Shown here in pieces: positions 32,677 to 44,781 of a stretch of DNA of 64,000 bases; position 1 is the stretch's first letter, and each line of letters begins with the position of its first letter. The notes below the pieces were generated by a model. It did no database searches and had not been told where the DNA came from. It saw only the letters and a list, made by a program, of their open reading frames with translations. The translations under genes and the position numbers were made by a program. Source of the DNA: Macroventuria anomochaeta (Eukaryota; Ascomycota; Dothideomycetes; Pleosporales; Didymellaceae). The stretch is from assembly GCF_010093625.1 (NCBI RefSeq), contig NW_022985362.1, positions 1,941,452-2,005,451 on the forward strand, in the 5' to 3' direction.

Positions 32677-34373
32677 TCAGCCCAGCGTTTGCGCAACACG
32701 CATCATCCATCTCCAATGTCCATCTTCAACGACTTCAATTCCTCCATCCTCCTTGAAGTATAGAAATTCCTGCAATGCCAACTTCTCCACACTACGGTTA
32801 TCACCTGTAACAAGCGGAGTGAGCGTTCTGCCCAGCCATTCCCTCACTCTTCCGTTCTCCTGTTCACTGAAGCCGTACCGCTCGATATACCACCAACTCA
32901 TTCCATCAGCAGCATGCGTGACGCCGAAACTTCTCGGATAGACTTTGTCCGTACATTCTGGCCTGTACGCAATGCGGTATCTTAGGATACACTCTGGAGG
33001 TACTCCGCCATCATACAGAGCTTTGGAGAGGACGCGGATAGGCGCGCGGACTTGAACGTCTGATGTTATCAAACCGAAGAGCTGCTTTGCTTTCTCGGAG
33101 TCATCTTCTAGAGATAGTGCAGATTCGACTCTGGAATCGGCAGAAGAGCCCTCCCTGGTATACAGCGAGAGCAGATTCTCGCACACGGGCAAGGCGTAAT
33201 AGTTGTTCAGTCCGCATAGCATATTGTCTGAAGAAGAGGTGGGCGGCGGATTGGTGAGTGCATATAGGACTTCCTCCGTTTCGGCTTCGCCAAGGAGAAT
33301 GCGCATTTCGCGTTCCTTGAAGCGTGCTGCGAAGGCGCTGAAGTGGACGTTGGAGATCAGGTCGGAAGGGATCATGTCATCGTCCGTAACGCCGCGGAAC
33401 GTGTGGATGTCGAGATCGAATATCTTCTTCACAAGGGAGGATGCTGGTACTTCGCGTAGTTGTTTGAGTCTTTCTTCTGGGGACAAGGACTTGGAGATGT
33501 TGAAGGTTTCAAACACATTCTGTAGCTGGGCATCAACTGCATATTGTGAGCTTTGTGAATACTGAAATTTTGGTCATCAATAGTACCTTCGCCTAATGTT
33601 TTTGGCTGTGCTGGAATGGCGTTACTTTGTAGCCATACACTGTGGAAGAGCGGCCTCTGATCATTACCACGGAAGAGCTCGTAGTCCAGCTGAACATGGG
33701 TCGAAAAAGCACCAGCACTCAGTCCACCCAACGTAACTCGTTTTGGGTCGCCGCCAAAGTACGGAGCATAGTCCTGGAGCCATTCAAGAGCGCATCTTTG
33801 GTCCTGCGCAGCTGATTAGTACTAGCGTCCTAAGTTTCCTTGCAGGAAGCGTACCCAGAACCCGAAGTTCCCTTTCAATTCTTTACCAGCAAGGAATCCA
33901 AAGATATTCAAGCGGTACCCGATACTGACAACAATAGCGTTTAGACCCCCTTCTGCAATAAGTTGCGTTGGCTGAGTGTGTTCCTTGAGCGAGGGGTCGC
34001 CAATCTGAAGCCACCCCCCATGAATCCACGCAAGTATCGGCCAGCCATTCTCAGGTGAATCGCCAGGCGGCAGCCACACATTGACAGCAAGGCAATCTTC
34101 GTCGAAGTTGTAGTCCGTGTTGATCATACTACTTCCGTTAATAATGTACTCTGGTTGTGGGCACACGTTGCCGTTTAGAGTACAATCCAACGGGCCATTA
34201 CTGCCATAGACGTGACCTTTAGGGAGCGGCTCGGGTTTCTTCCATCGACGTGGTCCAGTTGGCGGTTGTGCGTATGGGATAGGTGTGAATCTTTTGACGC
34301 CGTTGGCGAATACGGAGCCTTTTAACTGGCCATGAGGTCCGAGGTCTAGTGTGGTGGTAGCGGTTGGCTTCAT
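32677..34373 (-). CDS. Type-B carboxylesterase/lipase
   Basis: Three exons, complement(32677..33536, 33587..33803, 33855..34373), 531 residues. The start is MKPTATTTLDLGPHGQLKG with no obvious signal peptide. Signatures are RFTPIPYAQPPTGPRRWKKP, EDCLAVNVWLPPG, the oxyanion-loop motif WIHGGWLQIGD, and the nucleophile elbow GGLSAGAFS with Ser near residue 202 in exon 2, next to YFGGDPKRVTLGG. A candidate catalytic His is in GVTHAADGMSWW. The splices restore NFGFW-DQRCALEW and GEVDAQLQ. It should hydrolyse esters of unknown identity inside the cell. The model is complete, with each intron in phase. Confidence 0.9.
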
Positions 34374-35313
34374 TGTGATCGAGGGATCGTATACTCATGG
34401 GAGAGTCCGAGAGAACACTTGAAACGATTCACGAGCATGACCTACATCTTGTATCGAGCATATGTGGAGAACGACGCTCGGCAAAGGCGGGATAGGAAAG
34501 CACATCCCCGTGAACTGGTGGAGCTCGCTGCAGAGCGGAACCACCCCGCAACGCCGGACTCACATCTGATACCCGACATATGGTTAACAACATTACCTGA
34601 ATAGGTGCTTAAGCGGAGAGGATTTTCAGTTTGTGTTATAGCGTCGGCAGAAGCGAAGTACGAAGTTTTGGTGTACTGTGTAAAGTGTTTTCATTGTTTT
34701 GAAGTCAGTAGTGACGTCACCCGTCAAACGCCATCATTTGCCCTTCATGGATAGTGACAGCTCCTGCTGCTGTCAACAATGTGGTCGAGATTGCATTTTA
34801 GACTTTCAAGCAACGACATTATTTATGCTGTCGTATCTTTGCACTTCTACTGGCCCTTTCGAGCTTGTGACGGTAACGCCTCTCATATCACATTTGGCTA
34901 GGTATGCAATCTCCATCATGAGATCTCACCTCAGCGCTCGCCTCTGTCCTCAACCATTGAAGACCTCGTCTTGACCTCACCTCGCATTTCACATAAGGGA
35001 ACACTTTATATTGAAGCTATCAGCACCCTCTCTGAGCCATCGAAACGTATACTGAATGCGGAACCGCGGAGGTAGTCGCACACTAACAGCAACACTAATA
35101 GCTTCAAATGCCAATTGGAATAACGGGTCCAATCGGGACGCAGGGCTGCTGGTCCAACGATAGCAAGTGTAGCAGTGATGTCAGTCGCTTCAGATGAGAG
35201 CTGGAGATAAAGCATCTCGATAATCTCCAGCCTCCCCACGTCTAGCAGACAACGCCTCCAAACTTTTAGAAATCCACACCCAGGTCCGAACTTCATACTC
35301 TACCAAAACCACA
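34374..35313. other. Intergenic
   Basis: About 0.9 kb with the carboxylesterase promoter on the left and the upstream region of the small gene at 35314 on the right. Short frames at 34419-34604 and 34699-34974 have no recognisable features. Confidence 0.45.
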
Positions 35314-35660
35314 ATGACGCAACCATGGGGCGTATCTGCAATGGAAGAGACTTCTGAGCCACGTGAGCCACTTTCCCCTCTTCACAGCATTCGCTGAATG
35401 CATTGTACTGATCGATCACAGACAAAACACATGGCACTATCGTTCACCGAATTGGAGAGTCTATCAAGAACTCACTCACCCCTGAGAGCTCTGCAGAAAC
35501 CAAGGGACGCGATGAGCGCCTCGAACAAGAGCACACCGTGTCACAGAGCGAGCGCAACGCAGCTTTTGCACCGGGGCATCACGTTGGTGGGACGAATCTT
35601 ACTGTCGAACAAGGGACGTATCATGGTGCACACAATGAAGGGGCTGCAAGGACTAAGTGA
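35314..35660 (+). CDS. Small hydrophilic protein, two exons
   Basis: Proposed from splice signals: exon 1 35314-35362 (MTQPWGVSAMEETSEP) and exon 2 35422-35660, joined by a 59-bp GTGAGC...CAG intron in phase 1, giving 95 residues ending GAHNEGAARTK. Exon 2 is open for 79 codons and is polar throughout, with KTHGTIVHRIGESIKNSLTP and SERNAAFAPGHHVGGTNLTV. No signal peptide, TM or cysteines. It resembles small hydrophilic stress or conidiation proteins in composition only; no family is recognised. A competing frame on the same strand (35398-35949) lacks a good start and looks like an out-of-frame shadow. Confidence 0.55.
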
Positions 35661-35819
35661 GAGACATAGCGTGAGAGACAACTGTGAACGCATACTTGAA
35701 GTGAATGTTCATCTGTCTGTTCCAAACGCAGCAAGCAAGTACCGGATATCAATTCTAGCTTTTACGAATATGTGCTCATCAAATCATCTCAATATGCTGT
35801 TCTCTCCTCATTCGCCGCA

Positions 35820-37187
35820 TCACCGCAACGGCAGGCTCTTCTCCTCAGCGACTTCTGCACCATCCTTGACCGGCTTAGCCTCAGGACTCGCCGCTGGCGT
35901 TAACCATGGCGCATCACTCTCCTCTACCACCTTCTGCTTCTTCTTCTGATTGACATATCCTGGATCAGGGCTAGCCCATGCAAAGTCGAAACCATCTTGA
36001 AGAATCTCCTGAATTCCCTCAGCCAGGATCTGCACAGCCTGTCTCCTGTTCCTCGACCATTCCCACGCCCTGTACCATCGCCCAGCCTGCACAGCGGTCT
36101 CTTCGCCGCCCTCGAGCCCGTCGAGAATGGAGCGCCAGACCAACATCGTCTTCTCGAGCTCAGGTGCGCGCGACACACCGATGACAGACACACCGAGCTT
36201 TGTACCGCCGACGTCGTCGTTGGACTCGAGCTTCCAGGGTACACCAGAAGCAGGATCGCCCTTCGAACCGCACAGCGCACCAGCAGAAATCCATGTCTCT
36301 AGCGCAAAGCGAATGGCGATGACTTCCAGCTTTTCACCATACGAGTCGCAGAAGTCGCTGGCGTTGCGAACTGCAGCGCGCAGCGCGCTCGGCGCAGGAT
36401 GCCAATCGCCCAGCGCACCACATGGCACGCCCTGCCGGCGCAGCAGTCCCATGCCCAGAATCGATGCGTTAGGGACCACGTCTACACCTGCGTTGCGCAA
36501 ACGCTGAATGCCGCGCGGGCCCGCAAGTGTTTGGTTCTGAAGTGTGAAGTTGGCGTAGGACTGTACCGCGTTTAGTGGTTCGCCCGTCTCGCGCAGAATC
36601 AACTCTGCCATATCGCCCAGCACATCGAGCGGATACCCTGAGATACCGATGTACCTGATTGTGCCCTCATCGTCTCGAATGCGCCTGAGTTCCCTGACGG
36701 CCTCGAGGACCTCGGCGGGACTCACAAACTCGACATCGTGACAATATACAAGGTCGAGGTAGTCGGTGTGTAGCCTCTCCAAGCTCCGCCTGACACTTTG
36801 TCGGACCCATTCTTTGCTGTAGTCGAACTCCGAGCCGCCTATCCGCCCAACCTTAGTCAGGATCATGTACGAGTTTCGTGGGAATGTTTCGCGCACGAAG
36901 GGCGTCGCGAGCGCATTGCCAAGCAGCTCTTCGGACGGACCGTAGTAGGGCGATGTGTCGAAGGCGCGGATGCCGTGTGTCAACGCTGATGTCACCAAGC
37001 CAGTGGTGTCCATGGCAAACGGATCGTCATTGTATTGGTGGTTGAATGTCGCGGTACCAAACACGAGAGGTGGGAGAATGGAGGAGAGTTGGGTGCGTTG
37101 CCCATTTTCGAATGAAAAAGGGATCGGTTTCTGGCGGGATGGGAACGTCGCCGTCGTGGCAGGGTGCTCGGTGGGTGTGCTCGCCAT
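35820..37187 (-). CDS. ARA2: Aldo-keto reductase, D-arabinose dehydrogenase type
   Basis: Single exon, 455 residues. The AKR barrel starts at LPPLVFGTATFNHQY; the active-site Tyr is in AFDTSPYYGPSEELLGNAL, the Lys in MILTKVGRIGG and the His in LDLVYCHDVEFV. IGISGYPLDVL and NAVQSYANFTLQN are typical of the L-galactose/D-arabinose dehydrogenase branch. ARA2 uses NAD to oxidise D-arabinose to the lactone, a step towards D-erythroascorbate, the fungal ascorbate analogue. The C-terminal ~60 residues after NRRQAVQILAEGIQEIL are charged and extend past the barrel. Branch assignment is from motif resemblance. Confidence 0.87.
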   Translation of the reverse strand: MASTPTEHPATTATFPSRQKPIPFSFENGQRTQLSSILPPLVFGTATFNHQYNDDPFAMDTTGLVTSALTHGIRAFDTSPYYGPSEELLGNALATPFVRETFPRNSYMILTKVGRIGGSEFDYSKEWVRQSVRRSLERLHTDYLDLVYCHDVEFVSPAEVLEAVRELRRIRDDEGTIRYIGISGYPLDVLGDMAELILRETGEPLNAVQSYANFTLQNQTLAGPRGIQRLRNAGVDVVPNASILGMGLLRRQGVPCGALGDWHPAPSALRAAVRNASDFCDSYGEKLEVIAIRFALETWISAGALCGSKGDPASGVPWKLESNDDVGGTKLGVSVIGVSRAPELEKTMLVWRSILDGLEGGEETAVQAGRWYRAWEWSRNRRQAVQILAEGIQEILQDGFDFAWASPDPGYVNQKKKQKVVEESDAPWLTPAASPEAKPVKDGAEVAEEKSLPLR

Positions 37188-38663
37188 GTCTGCAAGTCGA
37201 TCTACTGCGCAATTGTCGCGTTTCGAAAAGTTGTATACTCTACGATCTTTCTATAAATCTTGGTGGGATCGCGCCAAATGCGGTCGTTTTCCGCGCCGGT
37301 GAAGTTGGAGGTGCTGTCCAAGTATGATTTAGGGTCTCGTCTGAAGAGAAGTGGAAAAGAAGAAAAGCCCACGAGCGGAATTGTCCATACTTGATACACG
37401 CTTTGGCGCGCCGGTCAGCTTTCAAGCCAAAGCCTTCCAGAAGCGTCAATCGACGCTTCATCACCCACTGTTTCGGTTGCTCTGGTTGCCCCACGGCACA
37501 TCAGAATCTCCGACCGCGATGGCAGGAACATATGGACTAGCATGGTTCAACATGACGCCATTCGCGTCTAGAACGCGTTTTCTTAAGTCCTGAAGATGTG
37601 ATTTGTCGACGCGGACAAGGAATTAGGGGTGTCAGATTGCCCTGCAGCTCGGCCTTACACGGCCGATCGAAACTTGGCGGGAAAAGGACCCTTGCGGGAA
37701 GGGACGGAAGTGGACATCTCATGAGACACCTGTTCGAAAATGCGCGCCCAAACACCAGAAATGTCTGCAACTCCACCAAGACGCGTAGGCTATGGTCTCT
37801 GTGCAGAAACCGTGCTGGTCCTCACTTCTGGATTAACCTAACCTCAGCACAAAGTTCATTCATCTTGAGCTCAAGCAATGAAAAGCGTTGAACTCGTCCG
37901 TTCAGATCTGAGATAGAAATGATGCCAATCGCTCTTGTCTAGGCTGACATTGGGATGCCTCGACCGCTCGTACCCAGTGTTGAACTCGGGTCCTCGTGTT
38001 CTGAAACACTTCGAGAACAGTGTTTGCCCCCAGTTGCGCGGTGTTTGGAAGTTGCTGTACGTGCATGCCAGTTTCAAGGCCCAGCAGCAGTCTCATGCAG
38101 ACGTCTCTACACTATGCGCATGCTCACACTTTTGTACGAAGCCTGCGAGATAGTTGTGCGATCTTATCCAGTCCGCATTTCCTTGTCTCCCCTCTTGTAT
38201 AGGAGGATTGTATGGTGGTAAGTAAGGAACAAGATGATACCAAAGGGTGGTCTGGTAGTGTCCTTGCGGAAACATAAGCTGCCATCATAAGGTGCTCGAA
38301 TCAGCGTCACAATTGTGAGTAGGCTGAGATACCATGCAAGAACGTAGCGGGCTGTCAGAGGGATGCTGTGGGCTATGTGAGGGAAGCTCTCTAGGTGAAC
38401 ACCGCTAGTGCACTTCAGGCAATTACCACCCAGTCACGGCAAGTGTGGTAGACAGATGGACGATGGTACAATACGAGCCAGACATACGTCTAGATTTTTA
38501 ATGCAAGACGAACAAGTGGAGATACAAATGGCATTTCAGCACTGAATAGTCTACAAGCTCTGAACCATTACCAGGGGTGGTGCGAGTACAATTCGTCGTC
38601 ATCAAGCTTAGCAGCAGTTGTCCATATCAGTGCGATGTAGGCTCCCTATTTCTTTTATGAATC
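37188..38663. other. Intergenic, no gene recognised
   Basis: About 1.5 kb. Several short frames on both strands overlap one another (for example 37598-37891 + and 37537-37779 -) without domain, start or splice support. It must include the ARA2 promoter at its left end. Confidence 0.45.
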
Positions 38664-40059
38664 CTATGGCCTTTCTGTGCACCAAGAGACTCGCACACCC
38701 AATGTTTGTAGGCGCAGTCGTGCGCGAACGACGTTGATTGCATCTGTGTCGTCAAAGGCAGGGTACATCTGCGAGTGTCGTATCAGCATATCATACGGAA
38801 CATAAATAGGGTTGGAATCGTCGAAAGGGACTTACACAATTGAGGGCACCCTCAACTTCTCCTGTACCGCTGTCCTTCCTATCATTGGTGGCTGGAGTGA
38901 TGTCGTCGTAAGTTTGCGTGGAGCGCAGAAGGTTTAGCTCGCTCAGAGCGTGAAGATCCCCAGCATTTCGGCTTTCAGCAATAGACCAGATGATATAGAA
39001 AGCATCTGCTGCACTCCTCGCTCTTATCCAAAGCTTTTCGAGACCGTCAGGGATTAGTGAAAAGGTTTCCAGAACGTGTGGATCCAATTGCGGCCAGTCC
39101 AATTCCAAAATTTTGATGTGTGTGTTCTCCAGGAAGCTCTCGAAGGCTGCCATGGTCTCGTTATTCGGTGCCTGGGATAAGCAGACTTTGATGACCTTCA
39201 GACTTTGGTGGTTGTGCAACGATGTGAGGACTTCAGGTGTGAAAAACAACGTCGGCGCCGAAATTGGGATGATCTCTGTGATCGAGAAACACTTGAGACT
39301 GTCGATCCTGTTGACGACACCACCAGTTAAAGATTGGCGTTTTGCTGTAAAGCCACTGCGTGTCTGAGAACCCGGAGTAAGCATGGTGCTCTGTGAGACG
39401 AGCGACAGACACTTAAGATAGCCCAATTCGGAAAGGATTCTGGCCGTGTCACTTGGCGAGGAGGCAGAAAAGCCATCAAATAAGAAAGCTTGTAACCTCG
39501 TAAAGCTAGATATGAAAGACAAGTCCTGGTGATGAAGGTTACCTTCTAAGCCAAGATCCAAAAGATTCGGATAAAGAGAGCCTAGAAGTCTCAAGAACTT
39601 CTGGAGAAATTCGCGGTATAGGAAAGATTGGCGGCCTGATACTGCTCGAATCGTGATCTTCTGGACTTTCGGTAATTGTTCCAGAGCATGGAAAAGCTTG
39701 TCTAGCTCTGCTTCGTAAATGTTCCATGTCAGAAGCCGGGGTGGATCACCTGGGTGACTGATCAGAGCAGATGCCTTGAGTAATGATCTGAGATCGACGT
39801 CCTGGATATTCAGAGAAAGCTCCTTAACTTGTGGCAAATACTTTTTGGGTACCCGATCCAACCAATCAAAAAGGGCTTCTTGACTTCGAAAGCTAAGCGG
39901 TCTTGCGAAGAGAAACTTGTGAGCCTCCAAATGAATTTCTTGGCATGTTTGTAACAGCTCCGGACCATGCAAGGGCGATGCAAGTACAGCCTTGTATACC
40001 AGCTGACGAAGCTCCAATGGTAGTGTGAACAACGGCGTCTGGTCCGCAGGCACGATCAT
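38664..40059 (-). CDS. F-box/LRR-like hypothetical protein
   Basis: Two exons, complement(38664..38768, 38836..40059), about 442 residues from the ATG at 40059. The frame is open to 40275 but begins there with TTG, so an extra upstream exon is possible. The N-terminus TPLFTLPLELRQLVYKAVLA is the F-box-like fungal motif (LPxELR..IY), followed by repeated Leu-rich stretches such as LGSLYPNLLDLGLEGNLHHQ. The intron GTAAGT...CAG adds a C-terminal exon starting MYPAFDDTDAINVVRARLRL. F-box proteins act as substrate adaptors of SCF ubiquitin ligases; here this is inference. Confidence 0.7.
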
Positions 40060-42040
40060 CGTAGTTGAGCTGTGGTAGCGAGAAACCCCTGCAGCGTTGA
40101 GCTGCCCAAACGAGTTAGCATTCAAGTCTTGAGCGGTGCAAGGGTCGAATCTACCCGCAAGTATCGTTCGACAACCACAGCTACCTGTCTGTAGCCGGCC
40201 AAATGGCACGTTGTAGTCCGAAGTTGAGTCGCAAAGTGAGCTGTTGTCGGCGCAGGGAACTGTGTCGTTGCGCAATGACCTGTGAAAGGGTGAGAAGAAG
40301 CAACTTGCAGTCGAAGTAGTTTGACTGTACCTAGGACCATCCTGGTAAGTGGTGTAAGGACAGGCGTTGACTTAAAAGTCGGACCATGGTCCGAAAGATA
40401 TCATTGCAAGACGCCTTTCAAGGCAGTGCGCCTCAAGCCACTCACCTTGAAGCGTGGGACGCCAATGGCCAACGATTTCTTTTCTTGCCCAAGAGCAGAT
40501 TTTGGGTTGGATGGAGTCGACAGTGTGCACGCTGTAACGATATCCCTAAGGCTTGGGAGACTGGCAACTCACCAGCCATCTCATGTGATTGGGTGTCGTG
40601 GTATTTTTTGCGGAATAGGGGCGGGCCCTTAATCGAAATGAGTGACACTCGACCTTCAATGACCTGGTGGACCAATCGACACGGTCACCAGATGACCATG
40701 TGGAGATTGTATGTGATATGGTCAGTAAGGCTTGCAGAAGCAAAATGCGGAGTTCGCATCTTCCACGTGGGAAGTGCAAGGCTAGCTTCCAGAAGAGGAC
40801 CAGTAAGACCAATCTGGCCCTGCTTCAAGACTAATGCGGACTATAGTATCAACAGGCGTACTACCGAGCTTCGCCGTGCTTCCTGTGATGCAACTAACTA
40901 GCTGCACGGACGTCAGGTCTTTAACCGCGAGTAAGATAGAGAGGATTAGGGCAGCAAGTGGATTTGTTGACAGAAGAACCTGTCTCTACTGCAATGTGGA
41001 TGCGGCTGTACTGAGCGTTCTCTGCTGGTGAAATCGTACGATCACAGTATTATGTTGCTGGTATCCCGTGGCAGCCATGGCGTTGCAAGGTAGGAAATGT
41101 TGACATGGAACGCGGCAAACGAACTAACGCCGTAGAGGTATGAAGCAGTAACGAGGGCTTGTGTAGAGAGATCCGTTCGTGAACAGTGCTGAAAGAGAAC
41201 GCCAACCGTAGACGAAAAAAGAATCGTCATGCCTGAGATGACATCACAGTACTCTTGAGTGATAAACAGCAAACGGCAGGCGAGGTCGTGCCTTCGATGA
41301 GCGTATATTCCGGAACCCTGCAGTACGATCGACATGCATGGGAACTTAACAGAACGTTAGTCAACTGCTAGGTGTTAATCAAAAAGGTAAACACGTCGTT
41401 GTGTCCCCTCGTGGTCCTGCAAGCCATGCATACTGCGTCGTTGCAAAAGCGCTGTACTGCACCTGCTTCGGCTACAAAACGAACTTTTACATGCAGCTCG
41501 AGGTGCCACGAGCTAAACGATACTCACCCGGGCTCTCTTCATCGCCCGCGTATTGCCCATATCATACGATAGCGGGATGTATTTGTAAGGGTTTGTGGCA
41601 ATCCACAGGCATGGCAGGAGCTTTCATGAGACGTTGTTTGCCGAGGCTGCGCTTGTCCGCATTGGTGGCGCGGCTCTTCCCCACCCTTCCGACTACAAAT
41701 CAAGTCTGGGCCTTGTGTTGTGTAACCTTTAACATCGTTCAACCACGCGAGCGTCGACGTTCCTACCCAATATTGCTTTTTGGAGCCGCATGTACGCACA
41801 TGCGTCCCAGCGCCGCGAACAGCTGAGCGCCTCGACACTCGCAGCTATGTCATCACCATACGTCCAGCAACGCGTCCGGTGCCATGCCAAAACGGCTTAC
41901 TAAGCAACATTGTCTTGTTCAGTGTGGGACTCAGCGACCGTTCCGGTTCAAACTCACACGCAGGCTCGATATTGCTCTGACCCAATATACAGCTGCCAAG
42001 TCTTGTTCTTTGCCTGATTTGATGGGGATGCAACACCACT

Positions 42041-42160
42041 CCGCATGGTCAACCTCCGCATGGCCAACCTCCGCATGGTCAACCTCCGTATGGCCAACCT
42101 CCGCATGGTCAACCTCCGTATGGCCAACCTCCGCATGGTCAACCTCCGCACGCCAAACCA
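42041..42160. repeat. 15-bp minisatellite with 30-bp higher-order pattern
   Basis: Eight adjacent 15-bp units: seven clear copies of CCGCATGGTCAACCT or CCGTATGGCCAACCT, then one degenerate copy. GTC and GCC versions alternate, so the array has a 30-bp super-period. Because 15 is divisible by three, several frames stay open through it and encode pentapeptide repeats such as WSTSA/WPTSA on + and EVDHA/EVGHT on -. There is no evidence of translation. Confidence 0.85.
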
Positions 42161-43699
42161 ACAGATCAGGCGTCTGGCTGACAACCGATAGTCAGCGCGG
42201 ATCATGATCATAGCACCATTGCAGCAGTCACTGGAATCTAAAGGGCCGAATGTGGCAGCGTAAACTGGGTGGCGTCGACATGCAGTCAATCCAGATTCCA
42301 GACACTATCCAACCCTCGAGATGTGGGTGTCACTTTGCTTTTTCTCAACCCCTGATTGCCTCTTGGATCAGGCCACATTCTGCCCACATTGCACCATCAT
42401 GCACAGCCTTAAGGGTTGAATCCTCACATACCATCCGTTTGTATCACACAGTTCACAAATCAGCTATCCTCCTGTGTACCGTATACTTTCTTGCAAGATC
42501 TCCAGTCAAACCACTCAGACAACCTTCCGAGCTCCCGCCGTCTAAAAGCGCCGTGTATATACCGGTGAATCAATCTTCCTCCCTTCTACGCCATCGACAG
42601 TTTACGCCTAACATACAGTCCTATGTGGCTTCACTGAAAACACGGGCACAAATATGGGATTTGCTTCTCCGTGTCTTCGTCTCGTATCTAATCTGTTCTC
42701 GACATTAGATTCGCGGAACAGCAAGCTACTCACCTTAGGGGGCCCTCCGCGAGAGCTTTTCGCTTGTATCAGCGTACAAGTTAGACGGTCGGACCGGAAG
42801 GGTCAGCTCATGGAACGAGGGTGGGGCAGCCAGAATCGAGAAGACAACTGCATCTCATCAGTGACCGGCACGTCAGATGTGCGCCTTGACCCCAGAAGAA
42901 ATCAGATTGCACTGCATCAACCGCCGCACGTAGAGCAGGACATCCCCATGAAAATCCGCACGCGAAGCATACTTGGCAAGCGTCCTGTGGTGCGTCACCA
43001 ACAGACTGGTTTGTACCTGCATGAACCTTGCAGTATTGGGACATCTCGAGACCACCGCGAAGCCGGATGCGAGACCACACGGCCACACTTGCCAACATGA
43101 ATCCGCCAGATCGATTTGAAAACTTCTTCGGTACGTCGGCTCCTAACACGTGGAAATCAACGGGCCCATGCGACTGACCTGCACGACATCAAGCCTCAGT
43201 GCTCTGACACCAGCTCGCCAGTACTTACCGATTTGCTTTTTGATCTCAGCTCCACCCACATTGGGCTCCTCCGTACTGCTCCACTCCATGCTTACCATTT
43301 CAGTTACAAGCCATGGTCGTTCACCACCCATGCCAACGACCCATGATCATGTCCATACTCGGCGGTGTGAATAGCACTCTATTCGCTGAAACTGCTTCCG
43401 GGACGCGTACACCCAGCTCGCCACATGCGTTATCCCATCGAAGGCTTTTGGGCGCAAGTTGCTCGGGATCGACCCTGTCACGATAGACAAGGCTTGACGA
43501 CCATGCAGACCGTCCACGCTACGTTCAGCTTCAGTCGGTGTATCGACGTTACCACACGTGGCATCTTGCTACCCACATCTTGTACACCACCACCACCACT
43601 GAGGCCTTACAGATCCAAGCATGCACCTCGCAAAACATTCCACACCGTCCACTTCCACGTGCAGTGTGCCCACTGACGGACCTTGCAACGCCGCTTGGC

Positions 43700-44290
43700 A
43701 CACATCCGAGCAATTCTAGCGACCATGGGGCCACTCACGCAGCACGCCAAAACCTCGTGGCAGCCACAACGCATACTTACCTGTAGCACATCATCAACAC
43801 TTGCGCTCGGTAACCTGCTACTACCGAAACCAAACAGCATCAAGTGAGCCACGATTCTTACCCATATTGACCACAAATGAAGACTGCAATGACAGCTGCA
43901 CACACCCGAGTAGCTTGACATCTACTGATTCGAACGCCTAGCAGGTCGAAGCCTCGTGGCAGCCACATGACCCATAGGTTAGTAGCACATTATCACACCG
44001 TATCCGCCGTGTGAGTGGCTTTGGTTCGGGAAAGCAACAGCATGGAGCCCGCCAGCGGCTCCAACCCGGTCTTCCGTTCTTTCTCCACCATTCGAGCATC
44101 AGGACTGCACTCGCCCACACCTGTACGGATATTGTCGCTGTTCTTCTTGATTTTACGTATAGTCGTGGACACTGCACCAGCTTGGACGCACCCTAGCAGC
44201 TCCACGTGCATCTAACACACATGCCAACCCTTTCTGCACCTCGTGGCAGCCACCCATAAACATCTGCTATTGCAGCTCAACATCGCTAAA
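43700..44290. repeat. Three diverged ~100-bp direct repeats
   Basis: An identical 15-mer CCTCGTGGCAGCCAC occurs at 43753, 43952 and 44239, all in the same orientation. Copies 1 and 2 share a following TAGCACAT(C/T)ATCACAC-like segment about 15-20 bp on, and all three are preceded by a CACACCCGAG/TAGC-like segment about 50 bp upstream. Spacing is about 200 and 287 bp. No open frame spans them. Confidence 0.55.
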
Positions 44291-44781
44291 AAGCGCTGCT
44301 TTATCCACACTGAAGGCGATCTAGCTCGCAACTGCTTCCACATAAATCCCTATCCCCATCACCAAGAACCCACGCACCCCACCGTTTCCTGACTACACCG
44401 ATCCAGCTGAAGACTCGCGATTTCAGATCGGCGACGGACGCACCGGCGTCGCCGACGCCATGTGCGGGTCGAGGTTTTGTGGTTGTAGGGCAGCAACGCC
44501 TGAGTAGTACAAATGCGAAAGCATACAGCCACATGCCTCAAAGAGACACTACGACAGCTTTTGTTGCACGACAATTCCTTCCAAAAGTGTGGCATTAGAA
44601 AGAAAATGCAAATAAATACTTGTACATGCAGATTTGAAATACTTCCCACGTACACTGCCCACTAGCTCAGCCATATCAGCCAAGAGAATCCTCCTCGCCT
44701 GTTCATACACAGTACCTATTCAACCCCCCATGATATCGCCGCACCCCACTCTCAAATCTCACTCCTACACTACGCCATCGC

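Larger units (their letters stand above)
40060..44781. other. 4.7-kb gene desert with repeats
   Basis: No intact gene was recognised. A frame at 41042-41335 (-) has hydrophobic segments and may be the end of an old membrane-protein gene, but no partner exon is seen. The region contains the 15-bp tandem array at 42041 and three diverged ~100-bp repeats at 43.7-44.3 kb, listed separately, and a short (CAC)n run near 43578. Other frames are shadows of these or lack features. Confidence 0.5.

Noticed and set aside
31952..32716. 254-codon frame on - spanning the CCAAT array
   Set aside because: It overlaps the C2H2 gene in another frame and ends inside it. The heptapeptide repeats (STNHLEC) are simply the 21-bp array read through. 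No domain.
40060..40275. Upstream extension of the F-box-like gene
   Set aside because: It starts with TTG and an exon from 40340 would join in the wrong frame, so the ATG at 40059 was used and an extra exon left open.
41042..41335. Membrane-protein-like frame on -
   Set aside because: It has hydrophobic stretches but no start context, splice partner or family match, and it stands alone in a repeat-rich desert.
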